Shown: positions 24,772-33,806, counted from the first letter of the stretch. The stretch: 64,000 bases of DNA from Paraburkholderia sp. SG-MS1 (GCF_012275575.1 NZ_NPIH01000279.1:1-64000), one strand, 5' to 3'. The notes: a model not told the origin generated them from the letters alone. Numbers and translations: made by a program.

Positions 24772-25698
24772 ATGGCAGCAGACACACAAGTGGTGATCGG
24801 CTTTGTCGGCCTCGGCGTGATGGGTGGTCCGATGTGCCGCAACATGGCGCTCAAGCATGCGGGCGACGTGCTTGCATTCGATGCCAATGAGCAGGCGTTC
24901 CAGATCCTCGGCGGCACGAAGGCACGGCGCGCCGCGTCGCTGGCGGAGATCGCCGCGCAAGCCGACATCGTCTTTCTGTCGTTGCCGGGCACGCCGGCAG
25001 TCGAGGCGGTGTGTCTGGGCCCGCAGGGGCTCGCGGCCGGCTCGCGTCATCCACGCGTGATCGTCGATCTGAGCACGACCACCGTGGCCGGTGCACGCCA
25101 GGTGGGCGAAGCGCTCGCCGCACGTGACATTGCCTTCGCCGATGCCCCGGTCGCGCGTACCCGCGAGGCCGCGCAGCGCGGCGAGCTCAGCATCATGGTC
25201 GGCGCGGATGCTGCGCTGTTCGCGCGCATCGCTCCCTTGCTGCACTACATCGGCACCGACGTGACGCATTGCGGCGGTGTGGGCTGCGGGCAGGTGGTCA
25301 AGCTGATCAACAACGCACTCGTGTTCGAGAACACGGTCGCGCTCGCCGAAATGATGGTGCTGGGTGAACGCGCGGGCGTGGCGCCGGCCACTTTGCTCGA
25401 CGCAGTATCCAAAGGTTCCGGTGACAGCTTCGTGCTGCGCAATCATGGACGCAAGGCGATGCTGCCGCGCCAGTTTCCGGAAAAATCATTCCCGCCGGAA
25501 TACGTGCTCAAGGATATCCAGTACGTGCTGGAACTCGCGGCCGAGACCGACGTGACGGCCCGCGTGACCGAGCTCGCCCAGCGTTATTACGCCGCGGCCG
25601 CGCAAGGCGGCTACAGCGGGCGCTATTTTCCCGCAGTGATCGAGGTGATCGACGGCAATGCCGATCTGCCGTCCACGACGAATCTTCGCAAGGACTGA
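24772..25698 (+). CDS. 3-hydroxyisobutyrate/tartronate-semialdehyde-type dehydrogenase
   Basis: A 308-residue beta-hydroxyacid dehydrogenase: NAD(P) motif GLGVMG at 13-18, catalytic Lys177 in VVKLINNALVFENT. The substrate loop, usually DAPVSGGxxGA, reads DAPVARTREAAQRG (125-138), so the SGG that holds the carboxylate is ART here; the substrate may differ from 3-hydroxyisobutyrate or tartronate semialdehyde. GGGAG lies upstream of the ATG at 24772, 17 bases after the SDR. It belongs to the same operon and would handle a small beta-hydroxy acid. Confidence 0.87.
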   Translation: MAADTQVVIGFVGLGVMGGPMCRNMALKHAGDVLAFDANEQAFQILGGTKARRAASLAEIAAQADIVFLSLPGTPAVEAVCLGPQGLAAGSRHPRVIVDLSTTTVAGARQVGEALAARDIAFADAPVARTREAAQRGELSIMVGADAALFARIAPLLHYIGTDVTHCGGVGCGQVVKLINNALVFENTVALAEMMVLGERAGVAPATLLDAVSKGSGDSFVLRNHGRKAMLPRQFPEKSFPPEYVLKDIQYVLELAAETDVTARVTELAQRYYAAAAQGGYSGRYFPAVIEVIDGNADLPSTTNLRKD

Positions 25699-25702
25699 TT
25701 CC

Positions 25703-26581
25703 ATGACGGACTTTCTCGGGCTGATCTGGGCAGGCGTGATCAGCGGGTGCCTGTACGCGCTGGGCGCGATCGGGCTCGTGCTGATCTATAAGAGTTCGAA
25801 CGTCGTGAACTTTGCGCACGGCAACCTCGCCGGGCTGGCGGCGTTTCTCGTGTACGGCTTCACGGCGGGCACTTTCGCGCAGTTCAGCTGGGGCGTCGCG
25901 GTGCCGCTGACGCTCGTCATCATGATCGTCGTGATGACGCTCAGTTGCGCGCTGATCGGACCGCTCCTGTTCAAGTCCGATCTGACGAGCACGATCGCGA
26001 CGCTCGGCATCGGCCTGATCGCGCAGGGTGGCACGCAACTGCTGTTCGGCTCGAACGTGGTGTCGCTCGACCTGCCGTTGCCTGCATGGCGAGCACACGT
26101 CGGTCCGATCCGTGTGTCGAGCTATGACCTCGCCGTGCTGGCCGTGACCGCCGCGATCGTTGGACTGCTGTATCTCCTGATCGAGCGCACGCGGATCGGC
26201 ATCGCGTTCCGGGCGGTGTCGGCGCATCCTTTCGCAAGCCGGGTATGCGGACTCAACCTGCAGCGCATTCATCTGTTCTCGTGGGTGGTGGCGGGGCTGC
26301 TCGGGCTGGTCGCGGCGCTGCTGATCGTGCCGACCACGTTCCTGTCGTCGACGAGTGTCGCGTCGTTCATGTTGCAGGCGTTCGCTGCCGCTGTGGTGGG
26401 CGGCTTCAGCAGCCTGCCGGGTGCGGTGGTCGGCGGCATTCTCGTAGGCGTGCTGATGAACCTGATGTCGTTCTACGTGTCGGCCGAGTTCAACAACACC
26501 TACATGCTGTTGCTGATCCTGCTGGTGCTCAATCTGTTCCCGAAGGGCGTGCTGGCCACGCGGGGAGGCGCCCGTGCCTGA
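25703..26581 (+). CDS. ABC importer permease, LivH type
   Basis: A 292-residue inner-membrane permease with about eight helices. The start MTDFLGLIWAGVISGCLYAL and GIGLVLIYKSS-like segment with VVNFAHGNL are LivH hallmarks; GLLGLVAALLIVPTTFLSS and AAAVVGGFSSLPGAVVGGIL form the coupling end. It pairs with the LivM-like protein at 26574. It starts 4 bases after the dehydrogenase stop, so it is translationally close. Confidence 0.92.
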   Translation: MTDFLGLIWAGVISGCLYALGAIGLVLIYKSSNVVNFAHGNLAGLAAFLVYGFTAGTFAQFSWGVAVPLTLVIMIVVMTLSCALIGPLLFKSDLTSTIATLGIGLIAQGGTQLLFGSNVVSLDLPLPAWRAHVGPIRVSSYDLAVLAVTAAIVGLLYLLIERTRIGIAFRAVSAHPFASRVCGLNLQRIHLFSWVVAGLLGLVAALLIVPTTFLSSTSVASFMLQAFAAAVVGGFSSLPGAVVGGILVGVLMNLMSFYVSAEFNNTYMLLLILLVLNLFPKGVLATRGGARA

Positions 26582-27581
26582 TGTGTCAATGCGCCCCGGC
26601 GCGGTCGCCGAGAAGAGGCGGGCCGCGAGCGATCCCGCAGCCGCGGTGCCGGCGGTGCGTCGGCCGCGCTTCGGGCTGACCGGCGTGCTCGCACTCGCGT
26701 TGCTCTGTCTGCCGCTGCTCGGCGGCGGCTACTGGACCTATACGCTCGGCCTGTGCTTCGCCAATGCGATTGCGGTCATCGCGGTGAGCTTTCTCGTGCG
26801 CTTTGGCGGTGAGGTGTCGATCGGTCACGGCGTATTCGTCGCGGCGGGTGCGTACACGGTTGCGCTCGCGGAGAAATACCTCGGCGTGTCGCTCGTCGCA
26901 AGTTTGCCTCTGGCGGCGGTGGTCGGCGCAGTGCTCGGCATCCTGTTCGCATTTCCGTCGCGGCACCTGTCCGGCATTTCGCTCGCGGTCGCGACGATGG
27001 CTCTCGCGCTCGCGTTGCCGGAGATCCTGCTGCACTTTTCCCATGTGTCGGGCGGCTACGAAGGGCTGTACGTGAAGCTCGATGCGCTGCCCGGCATGTC
27101 CAAGCCGCTGCAGCGTTATTACCTGCCGCTGCTCGGGTTGTTCGCGATCGTCGCGTTGCTCAGGCACTTCCGCCGCTCGCGCCAGGCGATGGCGCTGCTG
27201 CTGATCCGCACGTCGACCTATGCGGCAGAGTCGCTGGGCGTGCGGCGCAGTTGGGCCCGGCTGTCGTGCATGGCGCTGAGCGCATCGATCGCCGCGACGG
27301 CGGGCGCCTTGCTGTCGTTCAGTTCGTCCACGGTCTCGCCGAACAGCTTTACGTTGTGGACGTCGATCTTCCTGCTGGTCGGCTCGGTGGTCAGCATGTA
27401 CTCGTTGTCGCTGCTGGGCGGGCTGATCGGTGGACTGTTTCTCACGCTCATGCCGCTTCTGCTGGCGGGCGCCGGCGACTGGGTGCCGGTCCTGTACGGC
27501 GCCGCGCTGCTCGCTGTCGTGCTCGGTGCGAATGCGCTGCCGGCCGCGCTGCGGGGACGGCTCGAAGGGAGGGGCCGATGA
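26574..27581 (+). CDS. ABC importer permease, LivM type
   Basis: A 335-residue permease with a 38-residue polar N-terminal extension before the first helix, then the LivM pattern VSFLVRFGGEVSIGHGVFVA and RTSTYAAESLGVRRSWARL. It overlaps the LivH gene by 8 bases and starts with GTG behind GGGGAGG. It completes the membrane part of the importer. Confidence 0.9.
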   Translation: MPDVSMRPGAVAEKRRAASDPAAAVPAVRRPRFGLTGVLALALLCLPLLGGGYWTYTLGLCFANAIAVIAVSFLVRFGGEVSIGHGVFVAAGAYTVALAEKYLGVSLVASLPLAAVVGAVLGILFAFPSRHLSGISLAVATMALALALPEILLHFSHVSGGYEGLYVKLDALPGMSKPLQRYYLPLLGLFAIVALLRHFRRSRQAMALLLIRTSTYAAESLGVRRSWARLSCMALSASIAATAGALLSFSSSTVSPNSFTLWTSIFLLVGSVVSMYSLSLLGGLIGGLFLTLMPLLLAGAGDWVPVLYGAALLAVVLGANALPAALRGRLEGRGR

Positions 27582-28372
27582 GCGCTGCTTTGCTACCCGT
27601 GGTTGAAGGCCAGCCGGTCGTCATCGAAGATCTGGCGCTGTCGTTCGGCGGCAACCAGGTGCTGCGTGATATCGGCCTGCGCCTGCAGCCGGGCCAGATC
27701 ACCGGCCTGATCGGCCCGAACGGTGCGGGCAAGACCAGTTTCTTCAATTGCCTGACGGGGTTGTATGCGCCACAGCGGGGCAGCATCGTGTTCGGCGATC
27801 TGCATCTGGAACGCGTGCCCCCTACCGGCCGCGCGGCGTTGGGGTTTTCGCGCAGCTTCCAGCATGTGGCGCTATGCCCGGAGCTGAGCATCGTCGAGAA
27901 CGTGATGATCGGGCTCGATCGGCAATCGGCCTCGGGCTGGCTCGACGCATTCCTGCCGTTCACGCGCGGACGCGAGGAGCGCGCCCGCAATCGGGAATTG
28001 GCGCTCCAGGCGCTAGCGCGGCTCGGCATTGCCGACGTCGCCGGCGAGATGCCGTCGCAGTTGCCGCCCGGCGTGTTGCGGCTCGCCGAGATCGCGAGGG
28101 CGATCGCAGGCGAGCCGCGCGTACTGCTGCTCGACGAGCCGGCTGCCGGACTCAATTCGGTGGAGACACGCGACCTCTCGAACGCCTTGATGAAGCTGCG
28201 TTCGCCCCATCTCGTGCTGGTGGTCGTGGAGCACGACATGGACCTGATCATGGAAGTGTGCGACGTCATTCATGTTCTGAACGTCGGGTGTCTGTTCGCA
28301 TCGGGCAGTCCGGCGCAGATCCAGTCGAACCCCGACGTGATCCGCATCTATCTCGGAGACGACGATGAATGA
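27578..28372 (+). CDS. ABC importer ATPase, LivG type, unusual signature motif
   Basis: A 264-residue ABC ATPase. Walker A is GPNGAGKT (46-53), the Q-loop Gln is at 95, Walker B is VLLLDEP (182-188) and the switch His is His219 (VVEHDMD). The family signature LSxGQ/LAYGQQ reads LPPGV at 162-166: only the central Gly remains of the residues that contact ATP in the partner subunit. With the LivF partner having a full LSGGEQ, the heterodimer may have one weakened site. The ATG at 27578 overlaps the LivM stop by 4 bases. Confidence 0.9.
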   Translation: MSAALLPVVEGQPVVIEDLALSFGGNQVLRDIGLRLQPGQITGLIGPNGAGKTSFFNCLTGLYAPQRGSIVFGDLHLERVPPTGRAALGFSRSFQHVALCPELSIVENVMIGLDRQSASGWLDAFLPFTRGREERARNRELALQALARLGIADVAGEMPSQLPPGVLRLAEIARAIAGEPRVLLLDEPAAGLNSVETRDLSNALMKLRSPHLVLVVVEHDMDLIMEVCDVIHVLNVGCLFASGSPAQIQSNPDVIRIYLGDDDE

Positions 28373-29126
28373 GCCGCATCCGAACCTGCTGACGGTCGAA
28401 GGATTGACCGTGCGCTATGGCGCGGGCCCGGTGGTGCACGGCGTCAGCTTCGGCATGCCCGGCGCGAGCGTCGGTGCGCTGCTCGGCGCCAACGGCGCGG
28501 GCAAATCGAGCACGCTGCGGGCCATCGCCGGGCTCGAACCGGCCCAAGGGCGGGTGCTGTTCGACGGCGCCGACGTGACGCGTCTGGACGCCGCGGCGCG
28601 ATTTCGCGCAGGCATCGTCTATGTACCGGAGGGCCGCGCGATCGTGACGGATCTCTCGGTCACGGAAAACCTCACGCTCGGCTCGTACTTTGTGAATCCG
28701 CGCATTCGCGAACGCCGCCGCGCGATGGTGCTGGAGTTTTTCCCGGAACTCGCCAACCGCCTGAAGGCGCCGGCGGGTCTGCTGAGCGGCGGCGAGCAGC
28801 AGATGCTCGCGATCGGGCGGGGCTTGATGTCGGGACCGCGTCTGCTGTTGCTCGACGAGCCGTCGCTCGGGCTCGCGCCGTTGCTCGTGGCGCGCGTCTA
28901 CGAACGCCTCGCGCGCATCCAGCAGGAACAGCAGCTCGCCGCGCTGCTCGTGGAACAGAGCTTTCACGCGGCGGCGCGGCTCGCATCGCATGCATGGGTG
29001 ATGCGGCATGGGCATATCGTCGGCGAACTCGACAAAGCGTTGTTGCGCAGCCGGGAGGGGCGTCAGCAAGCGGTCGATGCCTACCTCGGCGCGCGTCAGG
29101 ACGAATTGCCGAATCCGTGCGTGTGA
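28365..29126 (+). CDS. ABC importer ATPase, LivF type
   Basis: A 253-residue ABC ATPase with canonical motifs: Walker A GANGAGKS (41-48), signature LSGGEQ (140-145), Walker B LLLLDEP (160-166) and switch His in LLVEQSFH region. YVPEGRAIVTDLSVTENL is the LivF hallmark. It overlaps the LivG gene by 8 bases. Together with the binding protein, LivH, LivM and LivG it makes a complete five-component importer. Confidence 0.93.
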   Translation: MNEPHPNLLTVEGLTVRYGAGPVVHGVSFGMPGASVGALLGANGAGKSSTLRAIAGLEPAQGRVLFDGADVTRLDAAARFRAGIVYVPEGRAIVTDLSVTENLTLGSYFVNPRIRERRRAMVLEFFPELANRLKAPAGLLSGGEQQMLAIGRGLMSGPRLLLLDEPSLGLAPLLVARVYERLARIQQEQQLAALLVEQSFHAAARLASHAWVMRHGHIVGELDKALLRSREGRQQAVDAYLGARQDELPNPCV

Positions 29127-29178
29127 GCTGCGTCTGCGTCGCATCTGAAACGTGCGCTATCTGAAAACGGAGAGAGGG

Positions 29179-30102
29179 ATGAACCTGAAACTGCAGGGCG
29201 AAGTGATGGCGACCGGACTTCAGTTCCCGGAAGGCCCCATCGCAATGCCGGACGGCAGCGTGCTGGTAGTGGAGATCGCGGCGGGGCGCCTGACGCGCGT
29301 CTATCCGAACGGCGAGCTGAAGGTGGTCGCGCAAGTGGGCGGCGGCCCTAACGGAGCGGCGCTCGGGCCCGACGGCCACTGCTACATCTGTAACAACGGT
29401 GGTTTCAGCTGGCGCACGGACGAGGGTTTCAAGCGTCCCACGGGCGCGGCCGCCGATTATCGCGGCGGCGCGATCCAGCGCGTGAACCTGGAAACGGGCG
29501 CGGTCCAGACGCTCTACACGCATTGCGGCGACATCCCCTTGCATGGGCCGAACGACATCGTGTTCGATCGCGACGGCGGCTTCTGGTTTACCGATTTCGG
29601 CAAGACCTTCGAGGATCGGATCATGCGTGGTTCGGTGTACTACGCGCGTATGGACGGCAGCCACATCACGTGCGCAGCGCATCCGGTGCTCACGCCCAAT
29701 GGCGTGGGGCTGTCGCCCGATTGCCGCACGCTGTACGTCAGCGAGACGGAAACGAGCCGGCTCTGGTCCTATCCGGTGCTCGGTCCCGGCGATCTCGGCC
29801 ATGAACCCTGGCCGTCGCCGAATGGCGGACGGCTCGTACACGGGCTCGCGGGATTTCAGCGCTTCGATTCGCTCGCGGTGGAAGAGAACGGCAACATCTG
29901 CGTGGCGACGCTGGTGCGCGGCGGCATCAGCGTGTTCTCTCCGAGCGGCGAGTTGCTCGAATTTCACGAGGCGCCTGAGGGCTACTGCACCAACATCTGT
30001 TTCGGCGGCGCGGATCGGCGCACGGCATTCATCACGCTGTCCGGATACGGCCAGCTTTTTGCGGCACGCTGGCCGCGGGCGGGACTGCAACTGACGGCAT
30101 GA
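29179..30102 (+). CDS. SMP-30/gluconolactonase-like beta-propeller hydrolase
   Basis: A 307-residue six-bladed propeller of the SMP-30/LRE family: GLQFPEGPIAMPDGS (Glu18 as metal ligand), LHGPNDIVFDRDGGFWFTDF with the Asn ligand, and FDSLAVEENGN with the Asp ligand. The family hydrolyses lactones or other esters with a bound divalent cation. In this operon it could open a lactone form of the imported acid. The start at 29179 follows GAGAGGG; the frame is open from 29152. It ends 36 bases before the dehydratase gene. Confidence 0.87.
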   Translation: MNLKLQGEVMATGLQFPEGPIAMPDGSVLVVEIAAGRLTRVYPNGELKVVAQVGGGPNGAALGPDGHCYICNNGGFSWRTDEGFKRPTGAAADYRGGAIQRVNLETGAVQTLYTHCGDIPLHGPNDIVFDRDGGFWFTDFGKTFEDRIMRGSVYYARMDGSHITCAAHPVLTPNGVGLSPDCRTLYVSETETSRLWSYPVLGPGDLGHEPWPSPNGGRLVHGLAGFQRFDSLAVEENGNICVATLVRGGISVFSPSGELLEFHEAPEGYCTNICFGGADRRTAFITLSGYGQLFAARWPRAGLQLTA

Positions 30103-30113
30103 CAGGTTTCAAG

Positions 30114-30133
30114 CCCCTCGCGACGAAGAGGGG
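30114..30133 (+). promoter_or_regulatory. Hairpin overlapping the ribosome site of the next gene
   Basis: CCCCTC (30114-30119) pairs with GAGGGG (30128-30133) around an 8-base loop. The GAGGGG arm is the only good ribosome-binding sequence for the ATG at 30139, so the hairpin may hide it. No T-tract follows. Confidence 0.5.
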
Positions 30134-30138
30134 TTCGG

Positions 30139-31404
30139 ATGGCAGGCATTCTGGCACGATATTTCGGAACCCTAACTGTGGAGATTGAATTGGATACGAC
30201 CATTACCACCCCCCAGAACGACGTAGGCAGCGCACCGGCGGAAGGCCGCATCACCGACGAGGCGATCGCGGAGGCGAGAGCGATGATCGGTCTCCATCTG
30301 CGGCCCGAAGGTCCGTACCTTCAGGATGCCTCGCCGGACACGCTGCGCAACTGGTGTAACGGTATCGGCGACCTGAATCCGCTGTATCGCGACTATGGCT
30401 ACGGCGCCGAGACGCGATACGGGTCGATGGTCGCGCATCCGATGTTTCCGATGGCGTTCGGCTGGCTCGGCAGAACCCGTTGGGGGCTCGCGGGCGTGCA
30501 TGGTTTTTACGCCGGCAACGATTGGGAACTGTTCCGTCACGTGCGTCCGGGCGACCGCATCACGGCCATCGAGCGAGTGGTCGGCGTAGAGGAAAAAGAG
30601 AGCAAATTCTCCGGGCGCCTCGTGTTGCAGTACGTAGAGGCGTGCTATTACAACCAGCGCAGTGAACTGGTGGCGCGTGCGCTCGGCACGTGTACGCGTC
30701 ACGAACGCAAGGCGGCGCGTGAAACCGGCAAGTACAAGGAGATCGTCCAGCACGAATACAGCGACGAGGAGCGTGACCGTATCGACGAGATGGTGCTCGA
30801 CGAGCCGAACCGGATCCGTGGCGCCAACGTGCGGTACTGGGAAGACGTGCACGAAGGCGAAGAGCTGCCGACCATTGCGCGCGGTCCGCTGTCGCTGATG
30901 GACACGATGGGTTTCCTGGTCGGCTGTGGTCGCGGTCATACGCATGGTGTGGTGCTGCAAACAGCGGTCCGGCATCCGGGGCACTTCTTCCGCAACCCGG
31001 AAGCGGGCGGCGGCGTCGAGTACACCGGCATCGGCCACCATCGCGAGTCGGTCGCCAAGGAGGTGGGCGTGCCCGGCACTTATGACTACGGCCCGCAACG
31101 CTCGTCGTGGATGTGCTCGCTCGTCACCAACTGGATGGGCGACGCGGGCTTCATCAAGCGTGTGCGCACGGAAATGCGGCGTTTCAACATCATGGGCGAC
31201 ACGACGTTCTGCAAGGGCAAGGTGGTGCGCAAGTACGTGAAGGACAACGTGGCGCTCGTGGACATCGAGCTGGCCGCCGTGAACCAGCGCGGCGAGGTCA
31301 CGACGCCGGGTCTCGCGACCGTCGCGCTGCCGTCGCGCGACGCCCGGTTGCCGGCGTTCATCGACGGCGCCGGCGTGGACCTCGACTTGCCGCTGGTTCG
31401 CTAA
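30139..31404 (+). CDS. MaoC/FAS1-like double-hotdog acyl-CoA dehydratase
   Basis: A 421-residue protein with two hotdog domains. The N-terminal one has RNWCNGIGDLNPLYRDY then GSMVAHPMFPMAFGW, a dehydratase-type Asp/His arrangement. The C-terminal one (about 235-400) has PLSLMDTMGFLVGCGRGHTH and lacks the classic YAxxxGFxxPIxHGMLT motif. The layout resembles two-domain hydratases such as mesaconyl-CoA hydratase, so it would add or remove water on an acyl-CoA intermediate. Start choice is uncertain: 30139 has GAGGGG upstream, but GTG 30178 and TTG 30190 are possible. It precedes the CoA-transferase pair by 39 bases. Confidence 0.78.
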   Translation: MAGILARYFGTLTVEIELDTTITTPQNDVGSAPAEGRITDEAIAEARAMIGLHLRPEGPYLQDASPDTLRNWCNGIGDLNPLYRDYGYGAETRYGSMVAHPMFPMAFGWLGRTRWGLAGVHGFYAGNDWELFRHVRPGDRITAIERVVGVEEKESKFSGRLVLQYVEACYYNQRSELVARALGTCTRHERKAARETGKYKEIVQHEYSDEERDRIDEMVLDEPNRIRGANVRYWEDVHEGEELPTIARGPLSLMDTMGFLVGCGRGHTHGVVLQTAVRHPGHFFRNPEAGGGVEYTGIGHHRESVAKEVGVPGTYDYGPQRSSWMCSLVTNWMGDAGFIKRVRTEMRRFNIMGDTTFCKGKVVRKYVKDNVALVDIELAAVNQRGEVTTPGLATVALPSRDARLPAFIDGAGVDLDLPLVR

Positions 31405-31443
31405 GCGGCGCATCGCATCCCGGTCACTGAGGAGGAAGTCCAG

Positions 31444-32610
31444 ATGCACTTCAACGACAACCCGAATGGCGCGGTCCTGCCGTTGTCCGGGTGCTGCGTC
31501 GTCGAGCGTTCGCGCACGGTGGCGGCAGCCTATGCCGGCCGCCTGCTGGCCGCGATGGGCGCGCGCGTGGTGATGCTGGAGCCCGGCAGCGGGCACCGGC
31601 TGCGCCAGGCGGCGCCGCTGCTCGAGCAGACCGGCGAGAGCGCACTGTTTGCGTACCTTGCCGCGGGCAAGCGCAGCCTCGTGTGCGACCTGGAAACCGC
31701 CGACGGGAGGGCCTTGCTCGAGCGCGAACTCGAGCATGCCGACATCCTGCTCGACGATACGCCGGTACGCGAGCGGGCCGCGCAGGGGTTGGACCCGGCC
31801 GAGCTCGCGAAGCGGTTTTCCGCGCTTGTTCACGTGTCGGTGCTGCCGTTCGGCGCGAGTGGTCCGAAAGCGGATTGGGATGGCGAGGAAGTCAATCTCG
31901 TGCATGCCGGCGGCGAAGGTTTTCTGCTGCCGAACGGCCTCTCGAACGAGCGCTTTCCGGACCGGCCGCCGCTGATGATCTATGGGCACTTCGCCGGCTA
32001 TCAGGGCGGCTGCTCGGCGGCGCTGTGCGCATTGACCGCGTGGTGGGGCGCCCCGCTGGAAGGCGGCCAGTACGTCGACGTGTCGGTGCAGGATGCCGCG
32101 GTGGCGGTCGGCGCCTTCGCGCTACAGCGGCTCGGCGACGGGTCGCTTGAACATCGTACGACGCGCAGTTTCCGCTACGGCGGTGTGTTCGAAGCGCTCG
32201 ACGGGCACGTCGAGATTCTCACGCTGGAAGACCGGCAATGGCACGCGCTCGTGCAGTTGCTCGGCTGTCCGGCGTGGGCGGACGAAGCGGCGCTGCGCGA
32301 TCCGCTCGAGCGCAGCCGCCGTGGCGGCGAAATCAACGGGCACATTCGCGCGTGGATGGCGCGGCATCCGGTCGAGGAAATCGTGGCCCGCGCTCAGGCG
32401 CTCGGTGTGCCGGCCGCGAAATACCGCACGCCGGCCGAAGTGGTGGCCGGCGCGCATGAAAACGCTCGCGGGTTATTCGGCGAGACGACGCTGGAAAGCG
32501 GCATGCAGCTCGACGTGCTGGTGGCGCCGTTCCAGTTTCGCTGCACACCCTTGCCTCGCGATGCAAGAGTGCCGGCACTGGGCGAACTGGCTGAGGAGGC
32601 CCTGCAATGA
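31444..32610 (+). CDS. CaiB/BaiF CoA-transferase-like protein lacking the catalytic Asp
   Basis: A 388-residue family III CoA-transferase homologue (GRLLAAMGARVVMLEPGSGH, KRSLVCDLETADGRALLERE). The catalytic Asp, expected in the D-x-x-x-G helix start, is replaced: the segment reads IYGHFAGYQGG, with Gly181 at the Asp position. The next gene, overlapping by 4 bases, encodes a homologue that keeps the Asp. The two therefore may form a heteromer with one catalytic and one structural or substrate-binding subunit, an arrangement comparable to heteromeric family III enzymes such as benzylsuccinate CoA-transferase. GAGGAGG lies upstream of the ATG. Confidence 0.85.
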   Translation: MHFNDNPNGAVLPLSGCCVVERSRTVAAAYAGRLLAAMGARVVMLEPGSGHRLRQAAPLLEQTGESALFAYLAAGKRSLVCDLETADGRALLERELEHADILLDDTPVRERAAQGLDPAELAKRFSALVHVSVLPFGASGPKADWDGEEVNLVHAGGEGFLLPNGLSNERFPDRPPLMIYGHFAGYQGGCSAALCALTAWWGAPLEGGQYVDVSVQDAAVAVGAFALQRLGDGSLEHRTTRSFRYGGVFEALDGHVEILTLEDRQWHALVQLLGCPAWADEAALRDPLERSRRGGEINGHIRAWMARHPVEEIVARAQALGVPAAKYRTPAEVVAGAHENARGLFGETTLESGMQLDVLVAPFQFRCTPLPRDARVPALGELAEEALQ

Positions 32611-33806
32611 CGCAAACCCGCGCCCCGCTCGCCGGGATACGCATAGCCGACTTTACGATCCATGCCGCGGGGCCGTTCTGCACGCACCTGCTTTCGCAAC
32701 TCGGCGCGCAGTGCATCAAGGTCGAAAGCCGCACGCGGCCGGATGCGTTTCGCAAACCGCATGCGGTCTACGGGCGGATGTCCGCGGCGACCTTCGATCA
32801 GGTGTCGGCGAACAAGCTGTCGGTGCGGCTGAACCTCAAGCAGCCCGAGGCGGTCGCGCTGGCGAAGCGTCTCGTGGCGATCTCGGATATCGCCGCCGAA
32901 AGCTTCAGGCCCGGTGTGATGGAGCGCCTCGGGCTCGGCTTCGAAGCCTTGCGCGAAAGCAAGGACGATATCGTCATGATGTCTTTGTCTTCGTGCGGAC
33001 AGAGCGGTCCCGATTCGCACTTTTCCGGCTACGCGCCGCTCTTCGGCGCATGGGGCGGACTCGGCTGGATGAGCGGTTACAGCGACGGGCCGCCCGTGGA
33101 AATGCGTCACGTGATGGATCATTCGGCCGGCTTGCATGCCGCCCTCGCGACGGTGGCGGCGCTGCATCAACGCCGCGTCACGGGCCGCGCGCAACACGTC
33201 GATCTCGCCGCGCGCGAGGTCGCCTCGGCGATGATCGGCGACGCGCTGGTGCTGGCGAGCGCGGGCATGACGCCGGTGCGCCCGGGCAACGCCGGTCTGG
33301 ACATGGCGCCACACGGCATCTACGCGAGCGCTGTGCCGGACCGCTGGCTCACGCTGGCGATCCGCGACGACGCGCAATGGCGCACGCTGGCGCAGATGGC
33401 CGGCTGGTCCACCGCCGACGCACGATTCGCGACGACGCAGGCGCGCCTCGCGCATCGCGATGAACTGGACGAGCAGCTGACCGCGTGGCTCTCGCGCTGC
33501 GATGCCGACGCCGTGGCGGCCGACTTGCAGCGAGCCGGGGTGTGCGCGCACGTGTCGTCGACTATGCAGGACATTGCCGCCGATCCTCATCTTGTGGCAC
33601 GAGGCGCCGTCGTGGAGGTCAGCGCGCAGGGGATTCCGCCCCGTCCGGCGGTGGGCGCGCCGGCGCGCTTTTCCGGTACCGATGAGGTGGGCATTCGTTC
33701 GTTGACCCCCGCCCTCGGGCAAGACGAAGAGTATGTGTTCGGCGAGCTGCTGGGCTTGAGTTCGGCACAGCGCGCCGATCTCGAAGCACGGGAAGTGATT
33801 TCGTGA
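32607..33806 (+). CDS. Class III (CaiB/BaiF) CoA-transferase, catalytic partner
   Basis: A 399-residue family III CoA-transferase with Asp171 (HVMDHSAGLHAALATV) as the acyl-accepting residue, plus IRIADFTIHAAGPFCTHLLS and QCIKVESRTRPDAF at the N-terminus. It overlaps the preceding Asp-less homologue by 4 bases (ATGA), indicating coupled translation. Likely transfers CoA to the imported acid or a pathway intermediate from an acyl-CoA such as succinyl- or acetyl-CoA. Confidence 0.9.
   Translation: MTQTRAPLAGIRIADFTIHAAGPFCTHLLSQLGAQCIKVESRTRPDAFRKPHAVYGRMSAATFDQVSANKLSVRLNLKQPEAVALAKRLVAISDIAAESFRPGVMERLGLGFEALRESKDDIVMMSLSSCGQSGPDSHFSGYAPLFGAWGGLGWMSGYSDGPPVEMRHVMDHSAGLHAALATVAALHQRRVTGRAQHVDLAAREVASAMIGDALVLASAGMTPVRPGNAGLDMAPHGIYASAVPDRWLTLAIRDDAQWRTLAQMAGWSTADARFATTQARLAHRDELDEQLTAWLSRCDADAVAADLQRAGVCAHVSSTMQDIAADPHLVARGAVVEVSAQGIPPRPAVGAPARFSGTDEVGIRSLTPALGQDEEYVFGELLGLSSAQRADLEAREVIS

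Noticed and set aside
28672..30090. 472-residue open frame on the minus strand
   Set aside because: Shadow of LivF and the SMP-30 gene; composition is typical of an antisense frame.
30172..31989. 605-residue open frame on the minus strand
   Set aside because: Arg/His-rich shadow of the double-hotdog and CoA-transferase genes with no domain.
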